Of a DNA stretch of 36,431 bases, positions 16,487 through 25,026 are shown one piece after another; positions within the stretch are counted from its first letter, which is position 1, and each line of letters starts with the position of its first letter. Under the pieces are notes generated by a model. That model had not been told where the DNA came from. It did not search any database and saw nothing but the letters and a program-made list of their open reading frames with translations. Both the position numbers and the translations under genes were made by a program. The DNA is from CAZPWQ01 sp964590495 (GTDB lineage: Bacteria > Bacteroidota > Rhodothermia > Balneolales > Balneolaceae): positions 1 to 36,431 of the forward strand of contig CAZPWQ010000020.1 of assembly GCA_964590495.1 (NCBI GenBank), given 5' to 3'.

Positions 16487-17173
16487 ATGAGAACCCTCTC
16501 ACTAATTTTTGTACTAATTCTCCTCTCCACCGCGTTACAGGCGCAAAATTCCACTCTCTCTATCAATGCTTCTTCCGAAACAGAAGTACCGGCCGACCGG
16601 ATCTCATTTCACATTCAGATGAATGCTGAAGCCGATTCTCCACAGGAAGCTTATGAATTGCATAAAGAGAAAGAAGAAGTTCTTGTGGAGCTTCTGAAAA
16701 AACATGAGGTTCCGGAAAAGGATATACGTTTTGATCCTGTCTCCATTCATAAGCGTTCAGTTATGGATGAAAGGGAACGAAAAACGGTCATTGCAACCAA
16801 TCAACGGGTGACCCTGATGCTGGATGATTTCAGCAAATATGAAGAAATACAGGTGACATTAATTGAGAATAATTTTAATGAATTCAGCGGGCAGTTCTTA
16901 TCCTCAAAAATTAAAGAAGGAGAAGACGAAGCATTAAAAAAAGCTATTCGTACAGCCAGGAAAAAGGCTGAAGTTATTGTTGGAGAAACGGGAGGAACAA
17001 TCGGTTCAATCAAAAAAATAAATTATTCCTATAACAGTTCTCCTCCAGTCCCCCTGGAAAGGATGGAGATGCGACTGATGGATCAAAACGGTGGTAGTCT
17101 GTTAAATTTTGACCAAACCGTAAAAGTTATGGCAACTATTTCTATAGAATATCGAATTCGACATAGAAATTGA
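16487..17173 (+). CDS. SIMPL-domain (DUF541) periplasmic protein
   Basis: 228-aa exported protein with a signal peptide (residues 1-19, ending LQAQ). The mature part starts STLSINASSETEVPADRISF, the classic SIMPL beginning (a beta-strand with a VPADRI/VxPDxA-type turn). It has the long helix SPQEAYELHKEKEEVLVELL and the later AIRTARKKAEVIV helix. Known relatives (BP26, YggE) form periplasmic rings and influence oxidative-stress tolerance; the exact function is unknown. Start ATG at 16487 fits the signal peptide. The stop is followed at once by the hairpins at 17184-17303. Confidence 0.9.
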   Translation: MRTLSLIFVLILLSTALQAQNSTLSINASSETEVPADRISFHIQMNAEADSPQEAYELHKEKEEVLVELLKKHEVPEKDIRFDPVSIHKRSVMDERERKTVIATNQRVTLMLDDFSKYEEIQVTLIENNFNEFSGQFLSSKIKEGEDEALKKAIRTARKKAEVIVGETGGTIGSIKKINYSYNSSPPVPLERMEMRLMDQNGGSLLNFDQTVKVMATISIEYRIRHRN

Positions 17174-17183
17174 TCACCTATCT

Positions 17184-17303
17184 CCCGTCCGACCGCTGAT
17201 TCTGCGGTCCGACGGGTTAGACAGGGCTGGTAGCCTTTCCCTTCGATTCCTAAATCCTTCCCCTTCCTACCCATCGGACGGCAAGGGCAGCCGTCGGATG
17301 GGT
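17184..17303. repeat. Pair of CCGTCGGA-type hairpins between SIMPL and cstA genes
   Basis: Hairpin A: 17184-17196 pairs with 17204-17216 (CCCGTCCGACCGC / GCGGTCCGACGGG), 12 of 13 positions. Hairpin B: 17269-17282 pairs with 17290-17303 (ACCCATCGGACGGC / GCCGTCGGATGGGT), 13 of 14 positions. Both contain the CCGTCSGA core. The sequence before hairpin B recurs at 7042-7105. The pair resembles two-hairpin REP/BIME units; it could also slow or end the SIMPL transcript. Confidence 0.7.
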
Positions 17304-17419
17304 CTATACCTAATTTAGCTTGGCGAAATACAATTTCTCTTAACATATTCAGGGTGTTAGTCTGAAAGTTTTGTTGGCAGACAAACATCAATAACAACTG
17401 AAGTTTATAGAGGGAACGT

Positions 17420-19174
17420 ATGATAAACGGAATTTGGCTTGCCACAGCGGCTTTGTGCATTTTTTTTCTCGGCTACCGCTTTTATTCCAAATTTATCGCT
17501 GAAAAGATATACCAGCTCGATCCCGATTATAAGACGCCTGCCCATGAGCAAAAAGACGGTGTAGATTTCGTCCCAACTAATAAATGGATCGTCCTTGGGC
17601 ACCATTTCACGTCTGTGGCCGGTGCGGCCCCTATTGTGGGCCCGGCTATTGCGATCTATTGGGGATGGCTTCCGGCTATCCTGTGGGTGGCGCTTGGAAC
17701 GGTATTTGCTGCAGGCGTGCACGATTTCGGGACGCTTGTACTTTCCATCCGCCATAAAGGGCGTTCCATAGGTACCCTGGCGGATGAACTGATTGGCAAG
17801 CGGGCGCGTATTCTTTTCCTGTTCATTATCCTCATTTTGGTACTGATGGTCAATGCGGTATTTGCCTGGGTCATTTCCAACCTGTTTATCTCTTTCCCCG
17901 CCAGTGTACTATCCATCTTTATTCAGATTCCACTGGCCATTTGGATCGGTTATTATACCTATCAGACCAAAAGAAATATGTTAATTCCCTCTATAATCGT
18001 CATTTCAATAATGTATTTCACAGCTGTAATTGCTTCCTATATGCCCGTCCTGCAGATCGATCTTGTTCGATATTTCGGCGGCGGAGAAAGCATCGTACTA
18101 TTCGGTTTGAACGGTGTATCCATGTCTTTCCTCGTATGGATTATCGTACTAATGATCTATGTGTATATCGCATCCGTTCTTCCGGTTTGGAAACTCCTGC
18201 AGCCGCGGGATTTTATCAATGCCGAACAACTTATTCTCGGACTTGCTATTCTATACCTGGGACTGATTATTATGACTCCGGATGTGACCGCTCCCTGGAG
18301 TAATTCTGCTGTTAATGACGTAAGCTGGTTTCCCCTGCTGTTTATCACCATCGCCTGCGGGGCTGTTTCCGGATTTCATGGTCTGGTTTCGTCAGGAACT
18401 ACCTCCAAACAGATAGACAGGGAACCCGATGCTCGTTTTGTCGGATATCTCGGAGCGGTAGGTGAAGGAGCGCTTGCAATCATTACTATAGTAGCCATAG
18501 CTACTTTTTTCAATACAAGCGAAGCCTTTCATGCAACGTATTCATCTTTTTCAGCTGCCGGTGCCGAAGGTCTGAATGCATTTATCCAGGGCGCCGGGGA
18601 ACTTGCTACCGGTCTGCTTATTCCTGCAGAAGTCGCCCGCACGATTATCGCAGTCATCGTGATTAGCTTTGCCGCCACAACTCTTGATACTTCAGTCCGG
18701 CTGATGCGTTATATCATATCGGAACTGGGAGAAATCTATCAGGTCAAGCCGCTTACACGTATTCACGTAGCCACATCAATAGCCGTACTGTCGAGTGCAG
18801 CCCTGGTATTGCTTCCCGAAGGTCCGAGGGGCCTGGGATCTGGCGGTTATCTGCTGTGGCCTCTTTTCGGGACATCCAATCAGTTGTTGGCAGGTATAAG
18901 CTTTCTGCTGATTACCATCTGGCTAAAACGCAAAGGACGACCTATAATTTATACGGTTGTACCGATGATCTTCTTGCTGTTTATGACCCTCTGGGCTATG
19001 GTCGAACAGGTTGTCTTTGAATGGTCCGGATACGGAGAGACGGATGCCAATCTTTTACTTTTTACTCTAGGGGCCATTATTCTGGGATTCACGCTGTGGA
19101 TCTTAATCGAATCAGCCAGTCTGCTTTTAAAATCTGAGAAGATTTCCCGAAAAGAGGCTTTGTCGGAGAATTAA
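17420..19174 (+). CDS. cstA: Carbon starvation protein CstA, peptide/pyruvate transporter
   Basis: 584-aa inner-membrane protein with about 15 hydrophobic helices. The N-terminal family blocks are clear: TNKWIVLGHHFTSVAGAAPI, then VGPAIAIYWGWLPAILWV, then FAAGVHDFG and LSIRHKGRSIG. The C-terminal block GSGGYLLWPLFGTSNQLLAG is also typical. E. coli CstA takes up peptides and pyruvate during starvation; its relative BtsT is a pyruvate transporter. This one is shorter than E. coli CstA (about 700 aa), as in many non-enteric versions. AGAGGGA about 5-10 bases before the ATG at 17420 supports the start. A paired hairpin lies upstream. Confidence 0.93.
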   Translation: MINGIWLATAALCIFFLGYRFYSKFIAEKIYQLDPDYKTPAHEQKDGVDFVPTNKWIVLGHHFTSVAGAAPIVGPAIAIYWGWLPAILWVALGTVFAAGVHDFGTLVLSIRHKGRSIGTLADELIGKRARILFLFIILILVLMVNAVFAWVISNLFISFPASVLSIFIQIPLAIWIGYYTYQTKRNMLIPSIIVISIMYFTAVIASYMPVLQIDLVRYFGGGESIVLFGLNGVSMSFLVWIIVLMIYVYIASVLPVWKLLQPRDFINAEQLILGLAILYLGLIIMTPDVTAPWSNSAVNDVSWFPLLFITIACGAVSGFHGLVSSGTTSKQIDREPDARFVGYLGAVGEGALAIITIVAIATFFNTSEAFHATYSSFSAAGAEGLNAFIQGAGELATGLLIPAEVARTIIAVIVISFAATTLDTSVRLMRYIISELGEIYQVKPLTRIHVATSIAVLSSAALVLLPEGPRGLGSGGYLLWPLFGTSNQLLAGISFLLITIWLKRKGRPIIYTVVPMIFLLFMTLWAMVEQVVFEWSGYGETDANLLLFTLGAIILGFTLWILIESASLLLKSEKISRKEALSEN

Positions 19175-19213
19175 GGAATGTCAAATTGCCTCTTCCAAAA
19201 GGTAGAGGGAATG

Positions 19214-19255
19214 GAACACGGATGAGGCGGATAATACGGATTGGCACAGATTGAT
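19214..19255. repeat. Single arm of the 9-nt-period repeat
   Basis: GAACACGGATGAGG, CGGATAATA, CGGATTGGCA, CAGATTGAT: the same rhythm and the same AATGGAAC-type lead as the arm at 8615-8654. It lies between the convergent cstA and PIG-L genes. An imperfect stem CCTCTTCC/GGTAGAGG at 19189-19208 precedes it. Confidence 0.5.
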
Positions 19256-19304
19256 AGTTTATTTGGTACGGGATAGAAAGTTCAAAACACCCCAACTCAA
19301 TCCC

Positions 19305-20228
19305 TCAGTCCCTTTTATAGATTGGTACTTCGTTTACAGCTTCAAAAAAAGCTTTGGTACGGGATACACTCTCCTCAGGATTCATTTCATACAACCAATA
19401 CTGTTCGACATTTCCCTGTGCTTCCATCAACAGCTGCATGGTGCCCTGGGATTTATGTTCGGCGATAACCCAGTTTCCGATGATTTTGTAGTTCAGCCGG
19501 TCATCATGACCGAAACTCTGACGGCGGTCGAATAAAAAAGGTCCGGTATCTTTCCTGATTCGGGAAATGGGATAATTTTCAAGTTGGTCGTAGTTGGTAT
19601 CTTCATCCTTTTCACTGACGATGGTTGATGTAAGCACAACCGGCCGTTCAGCTGCAGGTATTTGTCCCACTATCTGGAGTACAAGTATGGCAGAGGCTTT
19701 GTGATGTGCGTGTGTATCTTCGGAGGGCAGCATAGTAAATATGAAATCATAATCTCCTTTACGTATAATCTTTTCAAGCCGTTTCTTGACCCATTCAATA
19801 TCCCAGCTATCAATGGGGGAAGCTATATCAAGCGAAAATTCATCATCCACCTGGTCAAAGAAATAATAGTTTCTGATGCCCACAATTTCACCGCCCGACA
19901 TGACTTCTTTTTTACGAATGCCCGGCAAGTATTTGCGTCCTGTTTCCTCCCTGTCGAGTTCCTTGTTATATAAATAATTACCGAGTGTTGAATAACGATA
20001 TCCTCCCTCACCGTTTGTCATTATTGCCAGGTCAGCCGTTCCGCCAAGCAGATGCGTTGTTTTAAAAACAGTAGCCGAAAAAAGGGCATCGTCATCCGGA
20101 TGAGCTGTGACAATCAGAATTTTAGGTTCATAATCAAGGTGTTGAGCTTGCCCCGGAATACTCATACCGCAAAAAAGAAAAATCAGGAACAAAATAATCG
20201 GTGCTTTTCTTTCCATAGCTTTTATCAT
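19305..20228 (-). CDS. PIG-L (LmbE) family deacetylase, exported
   Basis: 307-aa zinc hydrolase of the PIG-L/LmbE family, which removes acetyl groups from N-acetylglucosamine-containing glycolipids or thiols. AHPDDD (H43, D45, D46) supplies two zinc ligands and the general base, and THAHH further along supplies the third ligand. A hydrophobic stretch at 9-29, ending PGQAQ, is a signal peptide, so it works in the periplasm. The frame is open to a Met codon at 20267, but the first residues of that version do not fit a signal peptide. ATG 20226-20228 (MIKAMERK) or 20214-20216 is more natural; I use the former. Substrate unknown. Confidence 0.85.
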   Translation of the reverse strand: MIKAMERKAPIILFLIFLFCGMSIPGQAQHLDYEPKILIVTAHPDDDALFSATVFKTTHLLGGTADLAIMTNGEGGYRYSTLGNYLYNKELDREETGRKYLPGIRKKEVMSGGEIVGIRNYYFFDQVDDEFSLDIASPIDSWDIEWVKKRLEKIIRKGDYDFIFTMLPSEDTHAHHKASAILVLQIVGQIPAAERPVVLTSTIVSEKDEDTNYDQLENYPISRIRKDTGPFLFDRRQSFGHDDRLNYKIIGNWVIAEHKSQGTMQLLMEAQGNVEQYWLYEMNPEESVSRTKAFFEAVNEVPIYKRD

Positions 20229-20268
20229 CAGTTTAATTTTGTTTGTTCCAACCTGCATTTTCACCAAG

Positions 20269-20370
20269 AAATTTGTTTGGGTGCAAGGCGAAGGGTAAAT
20301 GGTGCAGTGAAACGTACTCAGGTACGTTGATCAAACCATTTACCCTTCAACGCAGCAGACAGGCAAATTT
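20269..20370. repeat. Nested palindrome of about 100 bases with GTAC core
   Basis: The outer arms AAATTTG (20269-20275) and CAAATTT (20364-20370) enclose AAGGGTAAATGGT (20291-20303) and its reverse complement ACCATTTACCCTT (20335-20347). These enclose AACGTAC (20311-20317) and GTACGTT (20322-20328) around the loop TCAG. The bases leading in, ATTTTCACCAAGAAATTTG, recur in changed form at 30968-30994. It could be a miniature mobile element or a structured RNA. Its place between two minus-strand genes also lets it end the esterase transcript. Confidence 0.75.
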
Positions 20371-20477
20371 CGCAGCGTATAACAGACTGTAATTTAAAAT
20401 ATCCGTCTAAAAAAATGCAATATCTTGTGCCACAGTTAATTAGCATTTCTATAATATTTTTTTGTGAGAAATGCAGG

Positions 20478-21119
20478 TTAACTATCTTGGTTACGCATAT
20501 TTTCAAGAATCGGTTTTAGGGTATCCCAAACGGTATCCGCCAGAATTTTATGTCCCTCTTCGTTGGGATGGATACCATCCGATAAATTCAGATCATCCTC
20601 TCCCCCAACATCTTTCAGGAGAAATGGAATAAGTCTCACACCGTTTGTCTTAGCCAGTTCGGGATATATCTCCATGAACTCCGCTGTATATTCCAGCCCC
20701 AGATTAGGCGGGACCTGCATACCTGCTAAAATTATTTCAGCAGTGGGATATTTTTCTTCTACTTTATCAATAATTGTCTGTAAGTTTTTTTTGGTGTCCG
20801 TTAAATCGACTCCGCGCAAACCATCATTTCCGCCAAGCTCCAATATAAGGACATCTATATGTTGCCTCATCATCCAGTCAATACGGCGTGCCCCGCCTGC
20901 GGAAGTTTCTCCGCTGGATCCTGCATTTATGATATTAAAATTCCAACCCAGTGAATCAACTTTTTCTTGAATAAGTGCCGGATAAGCGTTCTCTTTATCA
21001 ATTCCGTAGCCGGCAGTTATGCTGTCGCCGAAAATTAACACGCGCTTAGGGTTTTCCTGTGCAGATAAGAAGACAGGAATGAGAATAAATACAACAAAAG
21101 AAAGTAGTTTACGTCTCAT
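20478..21119 (-). CDS. tesA: TesA-like SGNH arylesterase/thioesterase
   Basis: 213-aa SGNH hydrolase. Block I is FGDSIT with the nucleophile Ser33, block III is GGND with Asn98, and block V is DGIHP with Asp181 and His184, so the full catalytic set is present. A signal peptide covers residues 1-20 (ends LSAQ), as in E. coli TesA (multifunctional acyl-CoA thioesterase I / arylesterase / lysophospholipase). It is transcribed away from a YbbA/YbbP-type ABC transporter, 112 bases off, the same arrangement as in E. coli, which supports the assignment. Start ATG at 21117-21119. Confidence 0.9.
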   Translation of the reverse strand: MRRKLLSFVVFILIPVFLSAQENPKRVLIFGDSITAGYGIDKENAYPALIQEKVDSLGWNFNIINAGSSGETSAGGARRIDWMMRQHIDVLILELGGNDGLRGVDLTDTKKNLQTIIDKVEEKYPTAEIILAGMQVPPNLGLEYTAEFMEIYPELAKTNGVRLIPFLLKDVGGEDDLNLSDGIHPNEEGHKILADTVWDTLKPILENMRNQDS

Positions 21120-21231
21120 TATTCAACAATATAAAGTTTTAACAATATGTAACGTGCAACGCAGGTAATATAGGAATGATTCAACCTGTACTATATGTTA
21201 CTAATCCGAGTTTTAAGCTTAAAATAAATAT
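21120..21231. promoter_or_regulatory. Divergent promoter region, tesA-like / ybbA-like
   Basis: 112 AT-rich bases between genes that point away from each other, so both promoters must lie here. I see no clear Bacteroidota-type -33/-7 pair and no strong dyad. Shared regulation is inferred from geometry only. Confidence 0.45.
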
Positions 21232-21969
21232 ATGGATTCAAAACCCATTCTGGAAGTTACCAATCTTACACAACAATTTAGCAGCGGAGAACGAAAATTA
21301 ACGGTACTCGATCATGTTGACTTCTCTATCGGGGAAGGGACTATCTGTTCCATTGTCGGCCCCTCCGGCAGTGGAAAAACGACGCTGCTGGGCCTCTGTG
21401 CAGGATTGGATCGTCCCACCGATGGAGATGTAACATTGAACGGTATTAAACTGGGACCACTTGATGAAGATGAACGTGCCGCTGTACGTAATCAGTATGT
21501 AGGTTTTGTTTTTCAAACCTTTCAACTTGTTCCCACGCTTACGGCACTTGAAAATGTAATGGTTCCGCTTGAACTCAGGGGCGGGAGTTCCGAAAACGTA
21601 AGAAGCGATGCGAAAGAACTTTTAGTCAGTGTCGGACTGGGAGAACGTTTACATCACTATCCCTCTCAGCTTTCCGGAGGTGAGCAACAGCGGGTTGCCA
21701 TTGCAAGGGCGTTTATCAACAAACCAAAAATACTCTTTGCAGATGAACCCACCGGAAATCTTGATGACGATACAGGGAATACTATCGAACAGTTGTTATT
21801 CGATCTCAATAAAGCACGGGGAACAACGCTTGTTCTGGTAACTCATGACTTAACACTAGCTGAACAATGCCAGCGGATTATCCGGCTCAAGAGCGGTAAA
21901 ATTTTCAGGGATGACTGGATAGATAAAAAAGAAAAAAAGCCTGTTAATAAAATAACTGAAGAGACTTAG
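21232..21969 (+). CDS. ybbA: ABC transporter ATP-binding protein, YbbA type
   Basis: 245-aa ATPase. Walker A GPSGSGKTT (43-51), Q-loop in VFQTFQ (about 95-98), signature LSGGEQ (147-152), Walker B ILFADE with D171/E172, and a switch His in VTHD. The sequence most resembles the MacB/LolD/YbbA class of mechanotransmission ABC proteins, which pair with FtsX-like permeases. The permease gene begins three bases after this stop codon, so the two form an operon. In E. coli the YbbA-YbbP pair also sits next to tesA. Start ATG at 21232 with an A-rich leader. Confidence 0.92.
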   Translation: MDSKPILEVTNLTQQFSSGERKLTVLDHVDFSIGEGTICSIVGPSGSGKTTLLGLCAGLDRPTDGDVTLNGIKLGPLDEDERAAVRNQYVGFVFQTFQLVPTLTALENVMVPLELRGGSSENVRSDAKELLVSVGLGERLHHYPSQLSGGEQQRVAIARAFINKPKILFADEPTGNLDDDTGNTIEQLLFDLNKARGTTLVLVTHDLTLAEQCQRIIRLKSGKIFRDDWIDKKEKKPVNKITEET

Positions 21970-21972
21970 TCT

Positions 21973-24522
21973 ATGTCATCATTTTTCTCCAAATGGCCAT
22001 GGACCATGGCATGGCGGGACGCCCGGACCAATAAAAAGCGTCTCTTTGTTTATATATCGGCAATAATCATCGGTGTTGCAGCACAGGTTGCCATTACTTC
22101 TTTCCGCGACAGTTTGAATAATACAATCGACAATCAGGCAAAAGAATTGCTCGGAGCCGACCTCGAGGTCGAGACTGAAGAGCCGTTTGATGACAAATTA
22201 ATTGCTTTTTTCGATTCTCTGGGAGGTGAACAGGCCACAATTATCGAGTTTCCCTCGATGGCACTTTTCCCCAAGACCGGTAATACACGGCTGTCGAACA
22301 TTCGCGCCCTGGAGGGAAACTTTCCGTTTTATGGTACGCTTGAGACTATGCCGGAAGAAGCCGCTGATAATTTCAAGGACGATGGTACAGCACTTGTGGA
22401 TCGCACATTGATGACACAATTCGGAATATCGGTTGGAGATTCCGTCAAAGTAGGCCAGGTAACATTTGAGATATCAGGTATCATCAACAAGGTACCGGGA
22501 GAAGCGGCAGCCGCATCACTTGTCGGCCCCCGTATTTTCATACCTCAGACACTGCTGGATTCTACAGAGCTTGTCCAGCGGGGCAGTCGCGTGGAGTATT
22601 TACGCTACTTTAAGTTTGAACCGGGTCGCGATATCGGCGCAATTGAAGCGGGACTTGATTCCCTGGAGGACAACCACGATATAGATTTACGTTATGATGA
22701 TGTAGAAGAACGCCAGGAAGAACTGGGGGAAGCCGTCGGTAATCTGGCTCGTTTTTTAAACCTTGTCGGTTTTGTTGCACTTCTGCTGGGCGGCATAGGA
22801 GTGGCCAGCTCCATCCACATGTATATCAAGCAAAAGATAAGCACAGCCTCCATTCTGCGCTGCTTCGGAGCCTCTTCGGACCAGACGATGAGCATCTTTT
22901 TAATTCAGGCTGTCACACTCGGATTTGCCGGTGCACTTGCCGGTACAATATTGGGACTCGCCGTACAATTTTTCCTGCCGGGGCTCTTCAGTGAGTTTCT
23001 GCCCGTTTCGGTGGATCTCTCCATTTCGTGGACAGCCATCGGGCTTGGCCTTTTTACTGGTACCGGTGTTGCACTGGTTTTCGCACTTCTGCCCCTCTTA
23101 GCTCTTCGAAAGGCATCCCCGCTGTATACTCTTCGAACCCTGGAAGGTTCGCTGACTTCTCTGCTGTCCAACAAGATCAAATATTCTATTTACGCAAGTG
23201 TATTAATTGTAGTGGCGATATACGCTTCCCTGCTGACGGAAAGCTGGCAGGTGGGAAGTCTGTTTACTATTGGCATGACCGTTGCGTTCGGTCTTCTGCT
23301 ATTGGTTGCTCAGTTGTTGATGCAATTAGTAAAAAGATTCTTCCCTTCCCACTGGACCTATGTATGGCGACAAGGTTTGGCAAACCTGTACCGGCCGAAT
23401 AATCAGACTGCTACCCTGATGTTGTCGCTGGGGCTGGGCATGCTTCTGGTCAGCACCCTTTATTTTAGTCAGGACATGCTGATGGAAGAACTCGATTTTG
23501 CAACGCGTGAGGATGCTCCCAACCTCATATTTTTTGATATCCAGTCGGACCAGAATGAAGGTGTCAACCGGATCATGAATGAACATGAGGCTCCTCTTCT
23601 GCAAAATGTGCCGCTTGTAACCATGCAGCTTGATTCTCTTCGCGGACGAAGTACCGAGGAGATTCGTGAGGATACCGCTAACAACGTTAGAAACTGGGCC
23701 CTGCGCCGGGAATACCGCTCCACCTACCGTGACACCCTAATCGATTCAGAAACGCTTTTAGACGGTGAATGGATCGGGGCAGCCGATCCGGCTGAAGGCC
23801 CGATACCTGTTTCAGCAGCCAAAAATATTGTAGATGATCTTAACCTCGAAATCGGCGACTCTCTTACATTTGATGTGCAGGGTGTTTCCATTTCTGCCTA
23901 TGTGGGAAGCATACGGGAAGTTGACTTTCAGCGGATTCAGCCCAATTTCTTTATGCTCTTTCCAACCGGAGTGCTTGAAGAAGCCCCACAGTTTTTTGTT
24001 ACAGTTACCAGGGTTGATAACAACGAAGATTCTGCGATTCTTCAACAATCAGTTGTTCGTGATTATCCTAACGTATCAGCTATCGACGTGAGCCGCATTC
24101 TTGATACGATCAACCAGTTTATCGACAAAATTTCTTTTGCAATACAATTTATGGCCCTCTTCAGTATCATCACAGGGCTGATAGTACTTGCCAGTTCTGT
24201 TGCAACAAGCCACTTCCAGCGCGTCAAAGAAAGCGTACTGTTGCGGACAATCGGAGCCAGTAAAAAACAGATAGTCACCATATTATCCGTCGAATATCTC
24301 TTTTTGGGGATTTTATCCGCCTTTACTGGACTAATTCTTGCTGTCCTTTCAACCTGGCTTCTGGGTTATTTTTACTTCGATATCGTCTTTGTACCCAACA
24401 TATGGGTTATTATTATCGGCACAATCGTTGTTACCTCACTTACGATATTGATCGGGATGTTCAACAGCCGCAGTATTTATAATAAGACACCGCTGGAGGT
24501 GTTACGGGCTGAAGCAACGTGA
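21973..24522 (+). CDS. ybbP: FtsX-domain ABC permease, YbbP type
   Basis: 849-aa permease, the partner of the upstream ATPase. It has the N-terminal helix (about 26-42), a MacB-like periplasmic domain (about 43-250), a first FtsX core of three helices (about 260-400), a middle group of helices (about 410-500), a second periplasmic domain and a final FtsX core (about 710-840). That ten-helix layout is the YbbP/LolC-duplicated class. The conserved turn ASILRCFGAS and its second copy VLLRTIGASKKQ mark the coupling helices that touch the ATPase. Probably extracts or moves a lipid-like or lipoprotein cargo; the substrate is unknown. Its stop is followed by a repeat-filled spacer. Confidence 0.9.
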   Translation: MSSFFSKWPWTMAWRDARTNKKRLFVYISAIIIGVAAQVAITSFRDSLNNTIDNQAKELLGADLEVETEEPFDDKLIAFFDSLGGEQATIIEFPSMALFPKTGNTRLSNIRALEGNFPFYGTLETMPEEAADNFKDDGTALVDRTLMTQFGISVGDSVKVGQVTFEISGIINKVPGEAAAASLVGPRIFIPQTLLDSTELVQRGSRVEYLRYFKFEPGRDIGAIEAGLDSLEDNHDIDLRYDDVEERQEELGEAVGNLARFLNLVGFVALLLGGIGVASSIHMYIKQKISTASILRCFGASSDQTMSIFLIQAVTLGFAGALAGTILGLAVQFFLPGLFSEFLPVSVDLSISWTAIGLGLFTGTGVALVFALLPLLALRKASPLYTLRTLEGSLTSLLSNKIKYSIYASVLIVVAIYASLLTESWQVGSLFTIGMTVAFGLLLLVAQLLMQLVKRFFPSHWTYVWRQGLANLYRPNNQTATLMLSLGLGMLLVSTLYFSQDMLMEELDFATREDAPNLIFFDIQSDQNEGVNRIMNEHEAPLLQNVPLVTMQLDSLRGRSTEEIREDTANNVRNWALRREYRSTYRDTLIDSETLLDGEWIGAADPAEGPIPVSAAKNIVDDLNLEIGDSLTFDVQGVSISAYVGSIREVDFQRIQPNFFMLFPTGVLEEAPQFFVTVTRVDNNEDSAILQQSVVRDYPNVSAIDVSRILDTINQFIDKISFAIQFMALFSIITGLIVLASSVATSHFQRVKESVLLRTIGASKKQIVTILSVEYLFLGILSAFTGLILAVLSTWLLGYFYFDIVFVPNIWVIIIGTIVVTSLTILIGMFNSRSIYNKTPLEVLRAEAT

Positions 24523-24551
24523 TAAGAAAGGAGGAAAGGAGACCGGTGGAA

Positions 24552-24610
24552 GTTTTGAGTTTTGATTTACTGAGGAATTGAGGGTAAATGTTAAATGTTG
24601 AATGTTGAAT
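24552..24610. repeat. Solo copy of the four-helix-bundle flanking motif plus 7-nt tandem array
   Basis: GTTTTGAG followed by GTTTTGATTTACTGAG (24559-24574) matches the inverted repeats at 11377-11407 with one GATTTACT unit instead of two, but no four-helix-bundle gene is near. It is followed by three heptamers, AATGTTA, AATGTTG, AATGTTG (24587-24607). Confidence 0.55.
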
Positions 24611-24685
24611 TCATCACAATCCAAATTGCTCCGCCCGATTGGCATCATCTGTGTTCTATTTTCGCGGATGAGCCGATAGAAAGCC

Positions 24686-24952
24686 AGAGGCAGAGCCTCT
24701 AATCAGCGTGCCGCCGCAGAGCCTGCCTACGCCGAAACATCTCTGACAGGGTTGCAATTTTTAACCCGGCTTCGTGCAGGCAGGCAAACGGCACGAGATA
24801 AACATTGCTGATCATTGTTAATTGTCTTGTTCACTGACACACTGTTATTTGTGCCGAAACAAAAAATGTGACAAATTGATCATGAATCGGCAGTAAACCA
24901 GACGCAGAGCGTCCAGGCAACGTGCCGCCGCAGAGCAAAAGGCTCGAGATAA
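24686..24952. repeat. Two tandem GCAGAGC modules, one with a structured insert
   Basis: Each module has a small hairpin with loop AGA (AGAGGC/GCCTCT at 24686-24700; GACGC/GCGTC at 24901-24913), then the exact 16-mer CGTGCCGCCGCAGAGC (24707-24722 and 24921-24936), then GGCWCGAGATAA. Between 16-mer and end, module 2 has four bases. Module 1 has about 67 bases that fold as GCCTGCCT/AGGCAGGC (24721-24728 with 24778-24785) around GGGTT/AACCC. The gene-free stretch 24523-25026 is filled by these modules and the tandem arrays on either side. Confidence 0.65.
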
Positions 24953-24954
24953 TT

Positions 24955-24981
24955 GCGTAACGCGTAATACGTAATGCGTTT
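24955..24981. repeat. Degenerate 7-nt tandem array
   Basis: GCGTAAC, GCGTAAT, ACGTAAT, GCGTTT: almost four heptamers in a row, 45 bases before the corA start. Confidence 0.6.
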
Positions 24982-25026
24982 TTCAACTGTTCACTGTTAA
25001 TTCCTTCACTGACTAATTTATCCCTG

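Noticed and set aside
24527..24541. Strong Shine-Dalgarno-like AAAGGAGGAAAGGAG after ybbP
   Set aside because: No start codon follows at a usable distance, and the frames after it are short.
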